From assembly GCA_031283825.1 (NCBI GenBank), contig JAITAZ010000101.1:1-5270 (forward strand): DNA of 5,270 nucleotides, read 5' to 3'. The notes beneath the pieces are model-generated. The model was not told the DNA's origin. It searched no databases and saw only the letters and a program-made list of their open reading frames with translations. Shown here one piece after another: positions 1 to 5,270 of this stretch. Position numbers and translations under genes: made by a program. The stretch is from Planctomycetaceae bacterium. Its GTDB lineage: Bacteria; Planctomycetota; Planctomycetia; Pirellulales; Thermoguttaceae. How positions within the stretch are numbered: position 1 is the stretch's first letter; each line of letters starts with the position of its first letter.

Positions 1-13
1 TCAGCGTAGAAAA

Positions 14-34
14 AAATTCAAAATTCAAAATTCA
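14..34. repeat. Three tandem copies of AAATTCA
   Basis: AAATTCA occurs three times head to tail (14-20, 21-27, 28-34) with no interruption. It lies in A-rich DNA just before a small hairpin. It is a simple sequence repeat with no function that can be read from the sequence. Confidence 0.7.
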
Positions 35-55
35 GAAAAAAGAGAAAATAGAAGT

Positions 56-74
56 AACCGTTCACGGTTTTTTT
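56..74 (+). terminator. Weak intrinsic terminator candidate
   Basis: AACCGT (56-61) and ACGGTT (64-69) are complementary and are followed by an uninterrupted T run (68-74). Read on the + strand this is a short stem with a tight loop and a U tract. It could end a gene lying to the left of the window. The stem is only 5-6 bp, so efficiency is doubtful. Confidence 0.4.
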
Positions 75-106
75 ATATTGTAACTATTCGTAGAATGTTA
101 TTGATC

Positions 107-267
107 AGGTAGGCGACCGTAGGTTCGCAACCTTTCGGCGAAAGGTCGCGTCGGCGTTAGCCGACGGTAAATCTAAATTGATTTTAATTATTGTCGAATC
201 CATTTTATCGTTGTCTTCAGCAACGCGACCTTTCGGCGAAAGGTTGCGAACCTACGGTCGCCTACCT
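107..267. repeat. Inverted-repeat element with 45-bp arms (MITE- or REP-like)
   Basis: The left arm (107-151) and right arm (223-267) are reverse complements over 45 bp with a single mismatch, separated by a 71-nt AT-rich middle. The one mismatch is the centre base of an odd palindrome, CCTTTCGGCGAAAGG, present in both arms (131-145 and 229-243). Each arm also contains AGGTT-3 nt-AACCT (121-133 and 241-253). A third hairpin sits just inside the left arm, with CGTCGGC (149-155) pairing with GCCGACG (160-166). The GC-rich arms stand out sharply from the AT-rich surroundings. No transposase and no clear target-site duplication is visible. It could be a non-autonomous mobile element, a REP/BIME-type structure, or a strong RNA hairpin acting as a transcription barrier. 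Confidence 0.85.
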
Positions 268-290
268 ATGGTCGCCTACCTATTGTCGCC
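256..290. repeat. 14-bp tandem repeat at the right edge of the inverted repeat
   Basis: GGTCGCCTACCTAT is repeated exactly at 256-269 and 270-283, followed by a partial, one-base-variant copy TGTCGCC (284-290). The first copy overlaps the right arm of the inverted repeat. The left arm holds a single reverse-complement copy of the core (AGGTAGGCGACC, 107-118). The right end therefore appears to have grown by unit duplication. Confidence 0.8.
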
Positions 291-622
291 TTTAATTCCG
301 AATTTAAAAACTCGTGAACTGTTACTTAAATTTTACTTGATATTTTCACAATAACGTTACAGAAAATTCAATGAATTATTGCAATTATTTTGATTTCAGC
401 GATACTATCTTTTAAGCGAATTATTCCAATCATAACGATAATTTACCGACTAATTACAACAATTAACAGATTTTTCGTTACGATAATTTTGCTCGCAAGT
501 TTTATAAACTTAATGGAATTTATAAGATACTATAAATCTTTTTAATGAAATAAATAAATTGAATAAGATTTAATTAAACGAGAAAGTTTTCAGGATATTT
601 TGAAAATTCTACACAAGTAAAC
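291..622. other. AT-rich non-coding stretch without recognisable gene
   Basis: No reading frame here has a start, a ribosome site and credible protein composition. No tRNA-like or other structured RNA was recognised. ACGATAATTT occurs twice (around 437 and 481), which is the only repeat noticed. The AT-rich DNA directly before 623 could help RNA polymerase bind at the promoter that follows. Confidence 0.6.
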
Positions 623-651
623 TTGGCAGACGCAAAATCCGCTACTATAAT
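623..651 (+). promoter_or_regulatory. Sigma70-type promoter P1 upstream of the exosortase gene
   Basis: TTGGCA (623-628) matches the -35 consensus at five of six bases. After a 17-bp spacer comes TATAAT (646-651), a perfect -10. Transcription would start near 658, leaving a leader of about 380 nt before the ATG at 1041. ACTAT (644-648) and ATAGT (656-660) form a small inverted repeat across the -10 and start region, and GATCAAATCA/GATCAAATTT (666-685) lies just downstream. Either could be a regulator site. The call rests on consensus match only. Confidence 0.55.
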
Positions 652-713
652 AACCATAGTTTTACGATCAAATCAGATCAAATTTACAGACAACATTAAC
701 GACGCTAAATTGT

Positions 714-742
714 ATTGACGTCAATTTTGTCTAAACTATGAT
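714..742 (+). promoter_or_regulatory. Second promoter P2 overlapping a 12-bp palindrome
   Basis: TTGACG (715-720) and TATGAT (737-742), separated by 16 bp, each match the sigma70 hexamers at five of six bases. ATTGACGTCAAT (714-725) is a perfect 12-bp palindrome covering the -35, which is a typical place for a dimeric repressor or activator. CATAGTTT (655-662) and AAACTATG (733-740) are also an inverted pair linking the two promoter areas. The start would be near 749, giving a leader of about 290 nt. Confidence 0.45.
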
Positions 743-749
743 TTTTATG

Positions 750-1026
750 ATTTGTGCGATTAGAATAATAAAATTGCATAAATCACCGTTCAGACAATTA
801 CAACGACTTGAAAACTTTCATAAAAATCGCCTTTCAAACGGCTCTAGCCAAAATTGAAATCGGAACAGATTAAAAATTTTCAATCCGTGTAATTAACGGC
901 AATTAAGTCAGATAATGAGACGGCAGAACAAAACGTAACCTACAGTTGCTCATGTCGTCCCTGCGAAACTAATAAAACGCCGCGAACTAAACGCTAGGAA
1001 AAATTAAAACGTAACTTTTAAAAAAT
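750..1026 (+). other. Long untranslated leader before the exosortase gene
   Basis: If P1 or P2 is used, this segment is transcribed but carries no convincing gene. AAAACGTAAC occurs at 930-939 and 1006-1015. ATTGAAA (853-859) can pair with TTTCAAT (878-884). A seven-codon frame at 915-938 has no Shine-Dalgarno sequence. No known riboswitch class was recognised. Confidence 0.4.
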
Positions 1027-1031
1027 AAGGA
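1027..1031 (+). promoter_or_regulatory. Shine-Dalgarno site of the exosortase gene
   Basis: AAGGA lies nine bases before the ATG at 1041. An in-frame TAA at 1026-1028 closes the frame directly upstream, so this ATG is the first possible start. Confidence 0.7.
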
Positions 1032-1040
1032 AATAAAAAA

Positions 1041-2501
1041 ATGGCAGAACGAAATAAAAATTCAGGTTCACAAAAAACCGGACGATTCGATATTCCCATA
1101 ACACCCGAACAAAATAATAACCCGACTAACGTCAATAACGCGAACAACGCGAATGACGCGAATGACAATATCAATACGTCAAGTAATAATTTGTCCAAAA
1201 ATAAATTCAGTTTCGATTCTCCCGCGTCAAATATTAACAATCCCATGAAAAGCCGCGTCGGGAAATTCAACGAAATAAACAGTAATTTCGCCGACTCTCC
1301 AACGACTCCAACGACTCCGACAACTCCAACAAATCCGGCAACTCCGACTAATTCGACGACTCCGGCGGAATCGAAATTTGATCAAAAACAACCTTCGTCT
1401 CGATTTGAAACTCGTCCTAAAAACGTTGGCGGAAAATTCGCGATGGAAACCGACGACGTTGAATCTCGTCAAACGGAATCTCGCAAATCACAATTTACAA
1501 ACAACAACAATGATAACGACAATGATAATCCGTCAATGCAAACGATGCACACGATTCAAACGAAAACTCAATCTCAAGTCGAGTCGCCCAAGCCTTCGGC
1601 ATCTGCGTTTAAAAAATATTTATTGCCGATAGACGTTAAATTTGAGACGTTACGATTAGGATTATTATTGTTGTTAGTTCTACCGTTGACAATTTATTCG
1701 TATTATATGGCGTTGGAGCAGATTGTTTATAGTTGGATCAATAATGTTGATTATAGTCATGGATTTTTTGTCGTTCCGTTGGTGATATTGTTTCTTTATT
1801 CGCGATTAGATTCATATCCGGGAACGCGCTACAGATTATGTTGGCTTGGATTGATTCCAATTGTATTTTGCCTTGTAATGCGATATTTTTTCAGTTTAAT
1901 TTACGCAGACGCATTAGAAGAGTGGTCGTTGTTTTTTTGGGTGATTGGAATCGTATGGTTTTTTTACGGAACGCGAGCTTTTTTGTGGGCGTTGCCTTCG
2001 TTGTGTTTTTTGATTTTCATGTTTCAACTTCCGTATAGTATCGACGTATTGATGAAACATCATCTTCAACTTTACGCCGCGCGATTTGCCGCCATTTTAT
2101 TGCAAATACTTGGTGAACCGGCAATAGCAATAAACAACATTATTCGAGTCAAAGGCGAAATCCTCAGCGTTGAGGCGGCGTGTAGCGGGATACGTTTTTT
2201 AATTAGCGTTTTTGCAATTGCGGCGGCGGCGGCGTTATTCATGCGTAAACCTTGGTGGCAAAATTTAATCGTCATGTTGATTGCAGCACCGTTGGCAATG
2301 TTTGTAAATGCGTTGAGAATCACAATGACAGGAATTTTGTTGATTCATCATCGCGCCGCGTTAGCCCAAATCGTCCCAAAAGAACGTGTCAACGCATTCG
2401 CAGACGAAATCGCTGGATACACAATGATCGTAGTTGTTGCCGTTACGTTTTTATGTTTACTAATTTTTATGGACAAAGTTTTTAAACGAGTGAATATTTG
2501 A
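1041..2501 (+). CDS. xrt: Exosortase-family membrane protease/transpeptidase with long low-complexity N-terminal tail
   Basis: Exosortases are integral membrane cysteine enzymes that cleave, and probably re-attach, C-terminal sorting tails (PEP-CTERM-like) of exported proteins. This 486-residue protein has two parts. Residues 1-190 are polar and low complexity: Asn/Asp runs (25-50, 153-163), a Thr-Pro repeat (87-108), and recurring Gly/Ser/Asn-Lys/Arg-Phe motifs. Residues ~200-480 form the family core with about eight hydrophobic segments (near 204-224, 241-256, 267-286, 294-310, 313-330, 384-401, 407-424, 460-477). Family signatures seen are SHGFFVVP (239-246), EAACSGIR with catalytic Cys381, and FVNALRIT with Arg426. 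The usual HxxxGW/Y site reads DEIAGY, so the third catalytic residue, His in the family, appears to be Asp455; His436 and His437 lie 18-19 residues earlier. The core has normal length but the tail is extra. The downstream co-polymerase gene supports an exopolysaccharide locus. The family call is confident; subfamily and activity are not. Confidence 0.9.
   Translation: MAERNKNSGSQKTGRFDIPITPEQNNNPTNVNNANNANDANDNINTSSNNLSKNKFSFDSPASNINNPMKSRVGKFNEINSNFADSPTTPTTPTTPTNPATPTNSTTPAESKFDQKQPSSRFETRPKNVGGKFAMETDDVESRQTESRKSQFTNNNNDNDNDNPSMQTMHTIQTKTQSQVESPKPSASAFKKYLLPIDVKFETLRLGLLLLLVLPLTIYSYYMALEQIVYSWINNVDYSHGFFVVPLVILFLYSRLDSYPGTRYRLCWLGLIPIVFCLVMRYFFSLIYADALEEWSLFFWVIGIVWFFYGTRAFLWALPSLCFLIFMFQLPYSIDVLMKHHLQLYAARFAAILLQILGEPAIAINNIIRVKGEILSVEAACSGIRFLISVFAIAAAAALFMRKPWWQNLIVMLIAAPLAMFVNALRITMTGILLIHHRAALAQIVPKERVNAFADEIAGYTMIVVVAVTFLCLLIFMDKVFKRVNI
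1134..1169 (+). repeat. In-frame 9-bp tandem repeat encoding Asn-Asn/Asp-Ala
   Basis: Four consecutive 9-bp units read AATAACGCG, AACAACGCG, AATGACGCG and AATGACAAT, encoding NNA, NNA, NDA and NDN (residues 32-43). Because the unit is three codons, copy-number changes would lengthen or shorten the tail without breaking the frame. Confidence 0.75.
1299..1364 (+). repeat. In-frame 9-bp tandem repeat encoding Pro-Thr-Thr
   Basis: Units of the form CC(A/G)-AC(G/A)-ACT run from residue 87 to residue 108, giving a Pro-Thr-Thr array that degenerates to Thr-Asn-Pro and Ala-Thr-Pro at its end. It forms an extended, probably unstructured linker inside the exosortase tail. The third-position variation between units suggests an old array rather than a fresh expansion. 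Confidence 0.75.
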
Positions 2502-2541
2502 GTTGTAGTAGTTGTATTAGTTGTAGAATTAGTTGTAGTAG
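2501..2541. repeat. AGTTGTAGT-type 9-bp repeat overlapping the exosortase stop
   Basis: AGTTGTA recurs at 2501, 2510, 2519 and 2531. The first two steps are exactly 9 bp and the third is 12 bp because of a 3-bp insertion. The first A is the last base of the TGA stop codon. It is a short minisatellite-like array at the start of the intergenic region. Confidence 0.7.
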
Positions 2542-2623
2542 TGAAGATTCAGTCATAATTTTCAAGGGACATTATAGACAAAAGTAACTCAAGGAACGTC
2601 GTTGTTTGAAATCGTAGATTAAC

Positions 2624-2652
2624 GACTCCAAAGATTTTCTCTTGAGTCTTTT
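2624..2652 (+). terminator. Imperfect hairpin with short T run in the intergenic gap (weak)
   Basis: Bases 2624-2633 and 2639-2648 can pair with eight of ten matches, anchored by GACTC and GAGTC, and are followed by TTTT (2649-2652). This might attenuate transcription between the two genes. The stem is imperfect and the T run short, so read-through and co-transcription remain possible. Confidence 0.25.
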
Positions 2653-2723
2653 CAACAGATTTTAAATCGCAATATCCTTATACTGTCCTTAGCGTTCCTA
2701 ATGTCCTTTAAAAAAACTAACTA

Positions 2724-2745
2724 TTCAATTTTAATTGAACAGGAG
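2724..2745 (+). promoter_or_regulatory. Shine-Dalgarno site next to a 7-bp inverted repeat; decides the start of the co-polymerase
   Basis: AGGAG (2741-2745) lies seven bases before ATG 2753, an ideal distance. Immediately upstream, TTCAATT (2724-2730) and AATTGAA (2733-2739) form a small AT-rich inverted repeat that ends two bases before the AGGAG. An in-frame TTG at 2735 lies upstream of this AGGAG and has no such site of its own, so it is not the start. Confidence 0.7.
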
Positions 2746-2752
2746 AATTAAA

Positions 2753-5074
2753 ATGTCGCAGATTGTAGAGAAATCGAATATGGTTAATCAGAATATGCCT
2801 AATATAATGATGAGCGGTCAAGGTATGCCGTCGGCGGGTTATTATCCAAATGAATTTATGCAGCAACCGATGAGCGAACCTGTATCTGCCCGCCGTCAAA
2901 TTATGGACGGAATAGAAATGGCGAGATCAACGCCGCAAATTATGATTCTGATGTTAATCTCGGCATTGAAAAGAAATTGGAAATGGACATTGCCGTCGGG
3001 ATTGATTTTAAGCGCAATTGCATTCGGCACGTTGTGGTTTCTTTTTCCGATTAAATACGAGGCAATGGCATGGATGCGAATTAGCACAAATAAAAAGCAA
3101 ATAATTAGAACGTCAGATGAAAATATCGAATATGATAATTTCGTTCAAACTCAATTTGCGTTGATTCGCAGTCCGGTTATTATCAAGAAAGCGTTGGAGA
3201 ATCCGAAGATTGCTCAACTTGCTTGTATCACCAAAGAGAAAGATCGCGTTGATTGGCTTACAAAACAACTGACTTTACAACGATTAGCAAAATCTGAATA
3301 TTTCACGATTTCGGTGTCGGCGGAGGCGGCGGAAGACGCGGCTAATATTGTAAATAGCGTAGTTGACGCTTTCTTGAATGTTTATATTACAAATACAAAA
3401 AAATCGAACTCGGAGTTGATACGTCAATTGACGGAAGAGATAACTCGTCAATCGACGACGGCAAACGATCTCGAAAGGGAAATACGCGGCAAAATGAAAA
3501 GCGCAGCGGCGAAAAACGCGGTTACGGGTACGTCTGATTCGTTACCCGGATTGTATTCACCTGGCGAATCGTTGCAGCGTGAAATTTACATGCACGAGTC
3601 TCAATTGGTGTCTATTCAAGCCGAGTTGCAAATGTTGCACGACATGATAAGCGATCCCGATAGAAAAGTCCCGTCGGCGATGCTTGAGATTGCGATAAAC
3701 AGCGATCCAGAAGTTTTGATGTTGATTCAAAAGAGACAGAATCTTGAGGGACGTCTGGCGAAATTAAAGGAGAAGTCTAGCGCAACTGCCGCTGAATCGC
3801 CGCAGATTCCTATCTTGATCAAACAAATTGAAACGATAGACACGGAGATTACGCGGCTTAAACTTAGTCTTGCCAGCAAAAAGGAATACGACATGAGTAT
3901 TGCAATGAGAGCACAAGCGGACACTGATATTTACGAATTGGAAAAAGCAGTAAAACGAGAAGATATTTTAGTAAAGACGTTGAAATTAAAATATGACGAG
4001 CAGAATAAAGACATTCAGGACAGGACGGTTGAGGTAACGGACGCTTCGTTTCAGCAGTTGCAGCTTAAGCGAGTTAATAATGTTTTGGATATTCTTCATG
4101 AGCGTCTTATTGCGGTCAAGGCGGACATGAGTTCTCCGAGTCAGATTGAGTTATTGGAGTCTGCGTCTCCTCCTCCGTTGCCCAAGACGCAAAAGCGGAT
4201 TGTGTTTGCCATGTTTGGGGCGATGGGGTGTTTAATATTTCCGGCGTTAATGGGGATTGTTCTGGAGAGGTCGAAGCCGCGATTGTATCATGTTTCGCAG
4301 ATCAGGCGTGCGTGTCCGGACGTAATTATTGGCGAGATAATGGAGCCGCCGGTTGCGTGGATTCAGGGCGCAAGTTTTAGAAAGAGGTTAGCGAGGTATA
4401 GGGAGACGGTTCATAGTTGGTGTACGCATTTATTATTGAGCGATCCTTTTAGAACGTGTAAGACTATATCGATTGCGAGTGTATCGTCGGATGACGGCAA
4501 GACGTTTCTGGCGGTGCAGGTTGCGGTTGCGATGGCGCAGATGCGGACTGGAAGAGTGTTATTGATTGACGGAGACATGCGGGTAGGAAGGTTGCATCTT
4601 TTGTTTGGAAACGAGGAGGCGGGGATTGGTTTAGCGGATGTTTTATCGTTACGAAATAGAGTCGGGGAGGCGATAGTGATGGACGCGAAGGATTCGAATT
4701 TGAATTTCTTATCGGCGGGTAATCTTGATGTTTCTCCGTATGAGTTATTGGGCGATAGAAATTTCAGAGATTTATTAGATTTTTTGGAGAGGGATTTTTC
4801 GTTGATTTTGGTGGTTGTACCTCCAGTAACTCATGCGGCGGAGTCGTTGGTTATGGCGGCGAGTACGGATTCGGTTTTATTGTGCGTCAGACAAGGCGAG
4901 ACTGTTTTAGCCGCGATGGAAGACGTGTATAGAAAATTAGTAAGTACCGGAAGTAATGTTGATGGAATAGTAGTAAAGGACATCCCTTACTATCAGATGG
5001 CCGGCAAAGATGGAGGATTCGCCGACAAGTTAGAACAAATCCGTTTATCTCATTTATTACAATACGCCGATTAA
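2753..5074 (+). CDS. Wzz-type polysaccharide co-polymerase fused to a BY-kinase-like P-loop domain (possibly a pseudo-kinase)
   Basis: Proteins of this architecture (Wzc/VpsO-like) sit in the inner membrane and control chain length and export of surface polysaccharides. The 773-residue product has a Met/Asn/Gln-rich N-terminal tail (1-60), TM1 (~79-100), and a Wzz domain start with YEAMAWMRI (102-110). Long helical coiled-coil segments follow (~220-250, 275-300, 320-345, 352-460), then a Pro-rich stretch (SPPPLP, 472-477) and TM2 (~482-504). A cytosolic P-loop domain fills ~520-773, with a Walker A region ending DDGKT (Lys583) and Walker A' LLIDGDMR (Asp606, Asp608). Two kinase features are missing. 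The expected (I/V)DTPP of Walker B reads VVVPP, with Val688 where Asp belongs, and the C-terminus (LLQYAD) has no Tyr cluster. Autophosphorylation as in Wzc is therefore doubtful; ATP binding may remain. Arg codon use also shifts between the two halves. Start chosen at ATG 2753 because of the AGGAG. Fold and role are well supported; activity is inferred. Confidence 0.88.
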   Translation: MSQIVEKSNMVNQNMPNIMMSGQGMPSAGYYPNEFMQQPMSEPVSARRQIMDGIEMARSTPQIMILMLISALKRNWKWTLPSGLILSAIAFGTLWFLFPIKYEAMAWMRISTNKKQIIRTSDENIEYDNFVQTQFALIRSPVIIKKALENPKIAQLACITKEKDRVDWLTKQLTLQRLAKSEYFTISVSAEAAEDAANIVNSVVDAFLNVYITNTKKSNSELIRQLTEEITRQSTTANDLEREIRGKMKSAAAKNAVTGTSDSLPGLYSPGESLQREIYMHESQLVSIQAELQMLHDMISDPDRKVPSAMLEIAINSDPEVLMLIQKRQNLEGRLAKLKEKSSATAAESPQIPILIKQIETIDTEITRLKLSLASKKEYDMSIAMRAQADTDIYELEKAVKREDILVKTLKLKYDEQNKDIQDRTVEVTDASFQQLQLKRVNNVLDILHERLIAVKADMSSPSQIELLESASPPPLPKTQKRIVFAMFGAMGCLIFPALMGIVLERSKPRLYHVSQIRRACPDVIIGEIMEPPVAWIQGASFRKRLARYRETVHSWCTHLLLSDPFRTCKTISIASVSSDDGKTFLAVQVAVAMAQMRTGRVLLIDGDMRVGRLHLLFGNEEAGIGLADVLSLRNRVGEAIVMDAKDSNLNFLSAGNLDVSPYELLGDRNFRDLLDFLERDFSLILVVVPPVTHAAESLVMAASTDSVLLCVRQGETVLAAMEDVYRKLVSTGSNVDGIVVKDIPYYQMAGKDGGFADKLEQIRLSHLLQYAD

Positions 5075-5089
5075 AATAAGGGAACTTCT

Positions 5090-5107
5090 AAAAACTCGTT
5101 TTTTTAT
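5090..5107 (+). terminator. Possible weak terminator after the co-polymerase gene
   Basis: AAAAAC (5090-5095) and GTTTTT (5098-5103) can pair around a two-base loop, with Ts continuing to 5105. The stem is almost all A-T and therefore weak. The larger inverted repeat that starts a few bases later may be the more effective barrier. Confidence 0.25.
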
Positions 5108-5260
5108 TAACCACAGAGAACACAGAGTTCACAGAGAGAATATTTTTAAAACATTAAATTTTGATTTAAATCCATAATTTTTTTTACTTTAATAAATTTA
5201 AATTATGTTTTGATTCAAATTAAAATTTTCTCTGTGTTCTCTGTGTCCTCTGTGGTTTAA
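5107..5260. repeat. CACAGAG inverted-repeat element downstream of the co-polymerase
   Basis: The left arm carries CACAGAG three times at a 9-bp step (5112, 5121, 5130). The right arm carries its complement CTCTGTG three times at the same step (5230, 5239, 5248). The arms (about 5110-5140 and 5227-5256) pair with roughly four mismatches, concentrated in the two-base spacers between units and near the inner end. The middle is very AT-rich and holds the near-identical pair TTTTGATTTAAAT (5159-5171) and TTTTGATTCAAAT (5208-5220). Intergenic repeats of this CACAGAG type are, from general knowledge, scattered in several bacterial phyla. No transposase is present, so a non-autonomous element or long hairpin is the likely nature. 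Confidence 0.75.
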
Positions 5261-5270
5261 AATTAATTTT

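Noticed and set aside
1..9. Tail of an upstream gene ending in TAG at 7-9
   Set aside because: Two codons before a stop cannot be distinguished from chance.
107..290. CRISPR array
   Set aside because: The repeats are inverted or directly adjacent 14-mers without unique spacers, and no cas gene is near.
915..938. Seven-codon frame in the leader as a possible leader peptide
   Set aside because: It lacks a Shine-Dalgarno sequence, has no codon run typical of attenuators, and is short enough to occur by chance.
750..1026. Riboswitch in the leader
   Set aside because: No conserved core of a known class was recognised. The hairpins found are short and AT-rich.
1004..1632. Overlapping reading frames of 81-88 codons on both strands within the exosortase tail region
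   Set aside because: They are shadows of the repetitive Asn/Thr/Pro coding sequence. They have biased composition, no ribosome site and no recognisable domain.
2642..2684. Promoter for the co-polymerase gene, with TATACT (2679-2684) as -10
   Set aside because: No acceptable -35 lies 16-18 bp upstream; the nearest candidate, TTCAAC at 2651, has a spacer of 22 bp.
2735..2752. In-frame TTG as an upstream start of the co-polymerase, adding six residues
   Set aside because: The AGGAG lies downstream of that TTG and is ideally placed for ATG 2753. The TTG has no ribosome site of its own and sits inside an inverted repeat.

Overview
The window is an AT-rich bacterial segment with two same-strand genes of a surface-polysaccharide/protein-sorting locus. 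Both are flanked by long, repeat-bearing non-coding DNA. The layout is a ~1 kb upstream non-coding region, an exosortase-family membrane protein (1041-2501), a 251-bp gap, a Wzz-type polysaccharide co-polymerase fused to a BY-kinase-like P-loop domain (2753-5074), and a downstream non-coding tail with an inverted-repeat element. Pairing of an exosortase with a Wzz/Wzc-like protein is typical of exopolysaccharide (EPS)/exosortase loci in Gram-negative-type bacteria. The style of the exosortase (VEAACSGIR motif) and the CACAGAG-type intergenic repeats make a planctomycete or related PVC-group bacterium plausible. That assignment is an inference with no marker gene behind it.

Region 1-1040 holds no convincing gene. 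It carries a weak hairpin-plus-T terminator at the far left and a striking 45-bp-arm inverted repeat (107-267) built from nested palindromes with a 14-bp tandem tail. After ~330 bp of featureless AT-rich DNA come two good sigma70-type promoters (623-651 and 715-742) pointing at the exosortase gene. The second overlaps a perfect 12-bp palindrome. The resulting mRNA leader would be about 290-380 nt.

The exosortase is unusual in two ways. It has a ~190-residue low-complexity cytosolic-type N-terminal tail, encoded partly by 9-bp tandem repeats. By my alignment, the position of the family's catalytic His carries Asp455, while the catalytic Cys381 and Arg426 are intact. The co-polymerase has the expected TM1, periplasmic coiled coil, Pro-rich segment, TM2 and cytosolic ATPase order. 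Its ATPase lacks the Walker B Asp (Val688) and the C-terminal Tyr cluster, so it may be a regulatory pseudo-kinase. Both proteins therefore look like known machines with altered active sites and added disordered N-terminal tails.

The likely joint role is that the co-polymerase controls chain length or export of a surface polysaccharide, while the exosortase processes C-terminally tagged exported proteins (PEP-CTERM-like) that associate with it. No substrate with a PEP-CTERM-type tail is visible in this window.
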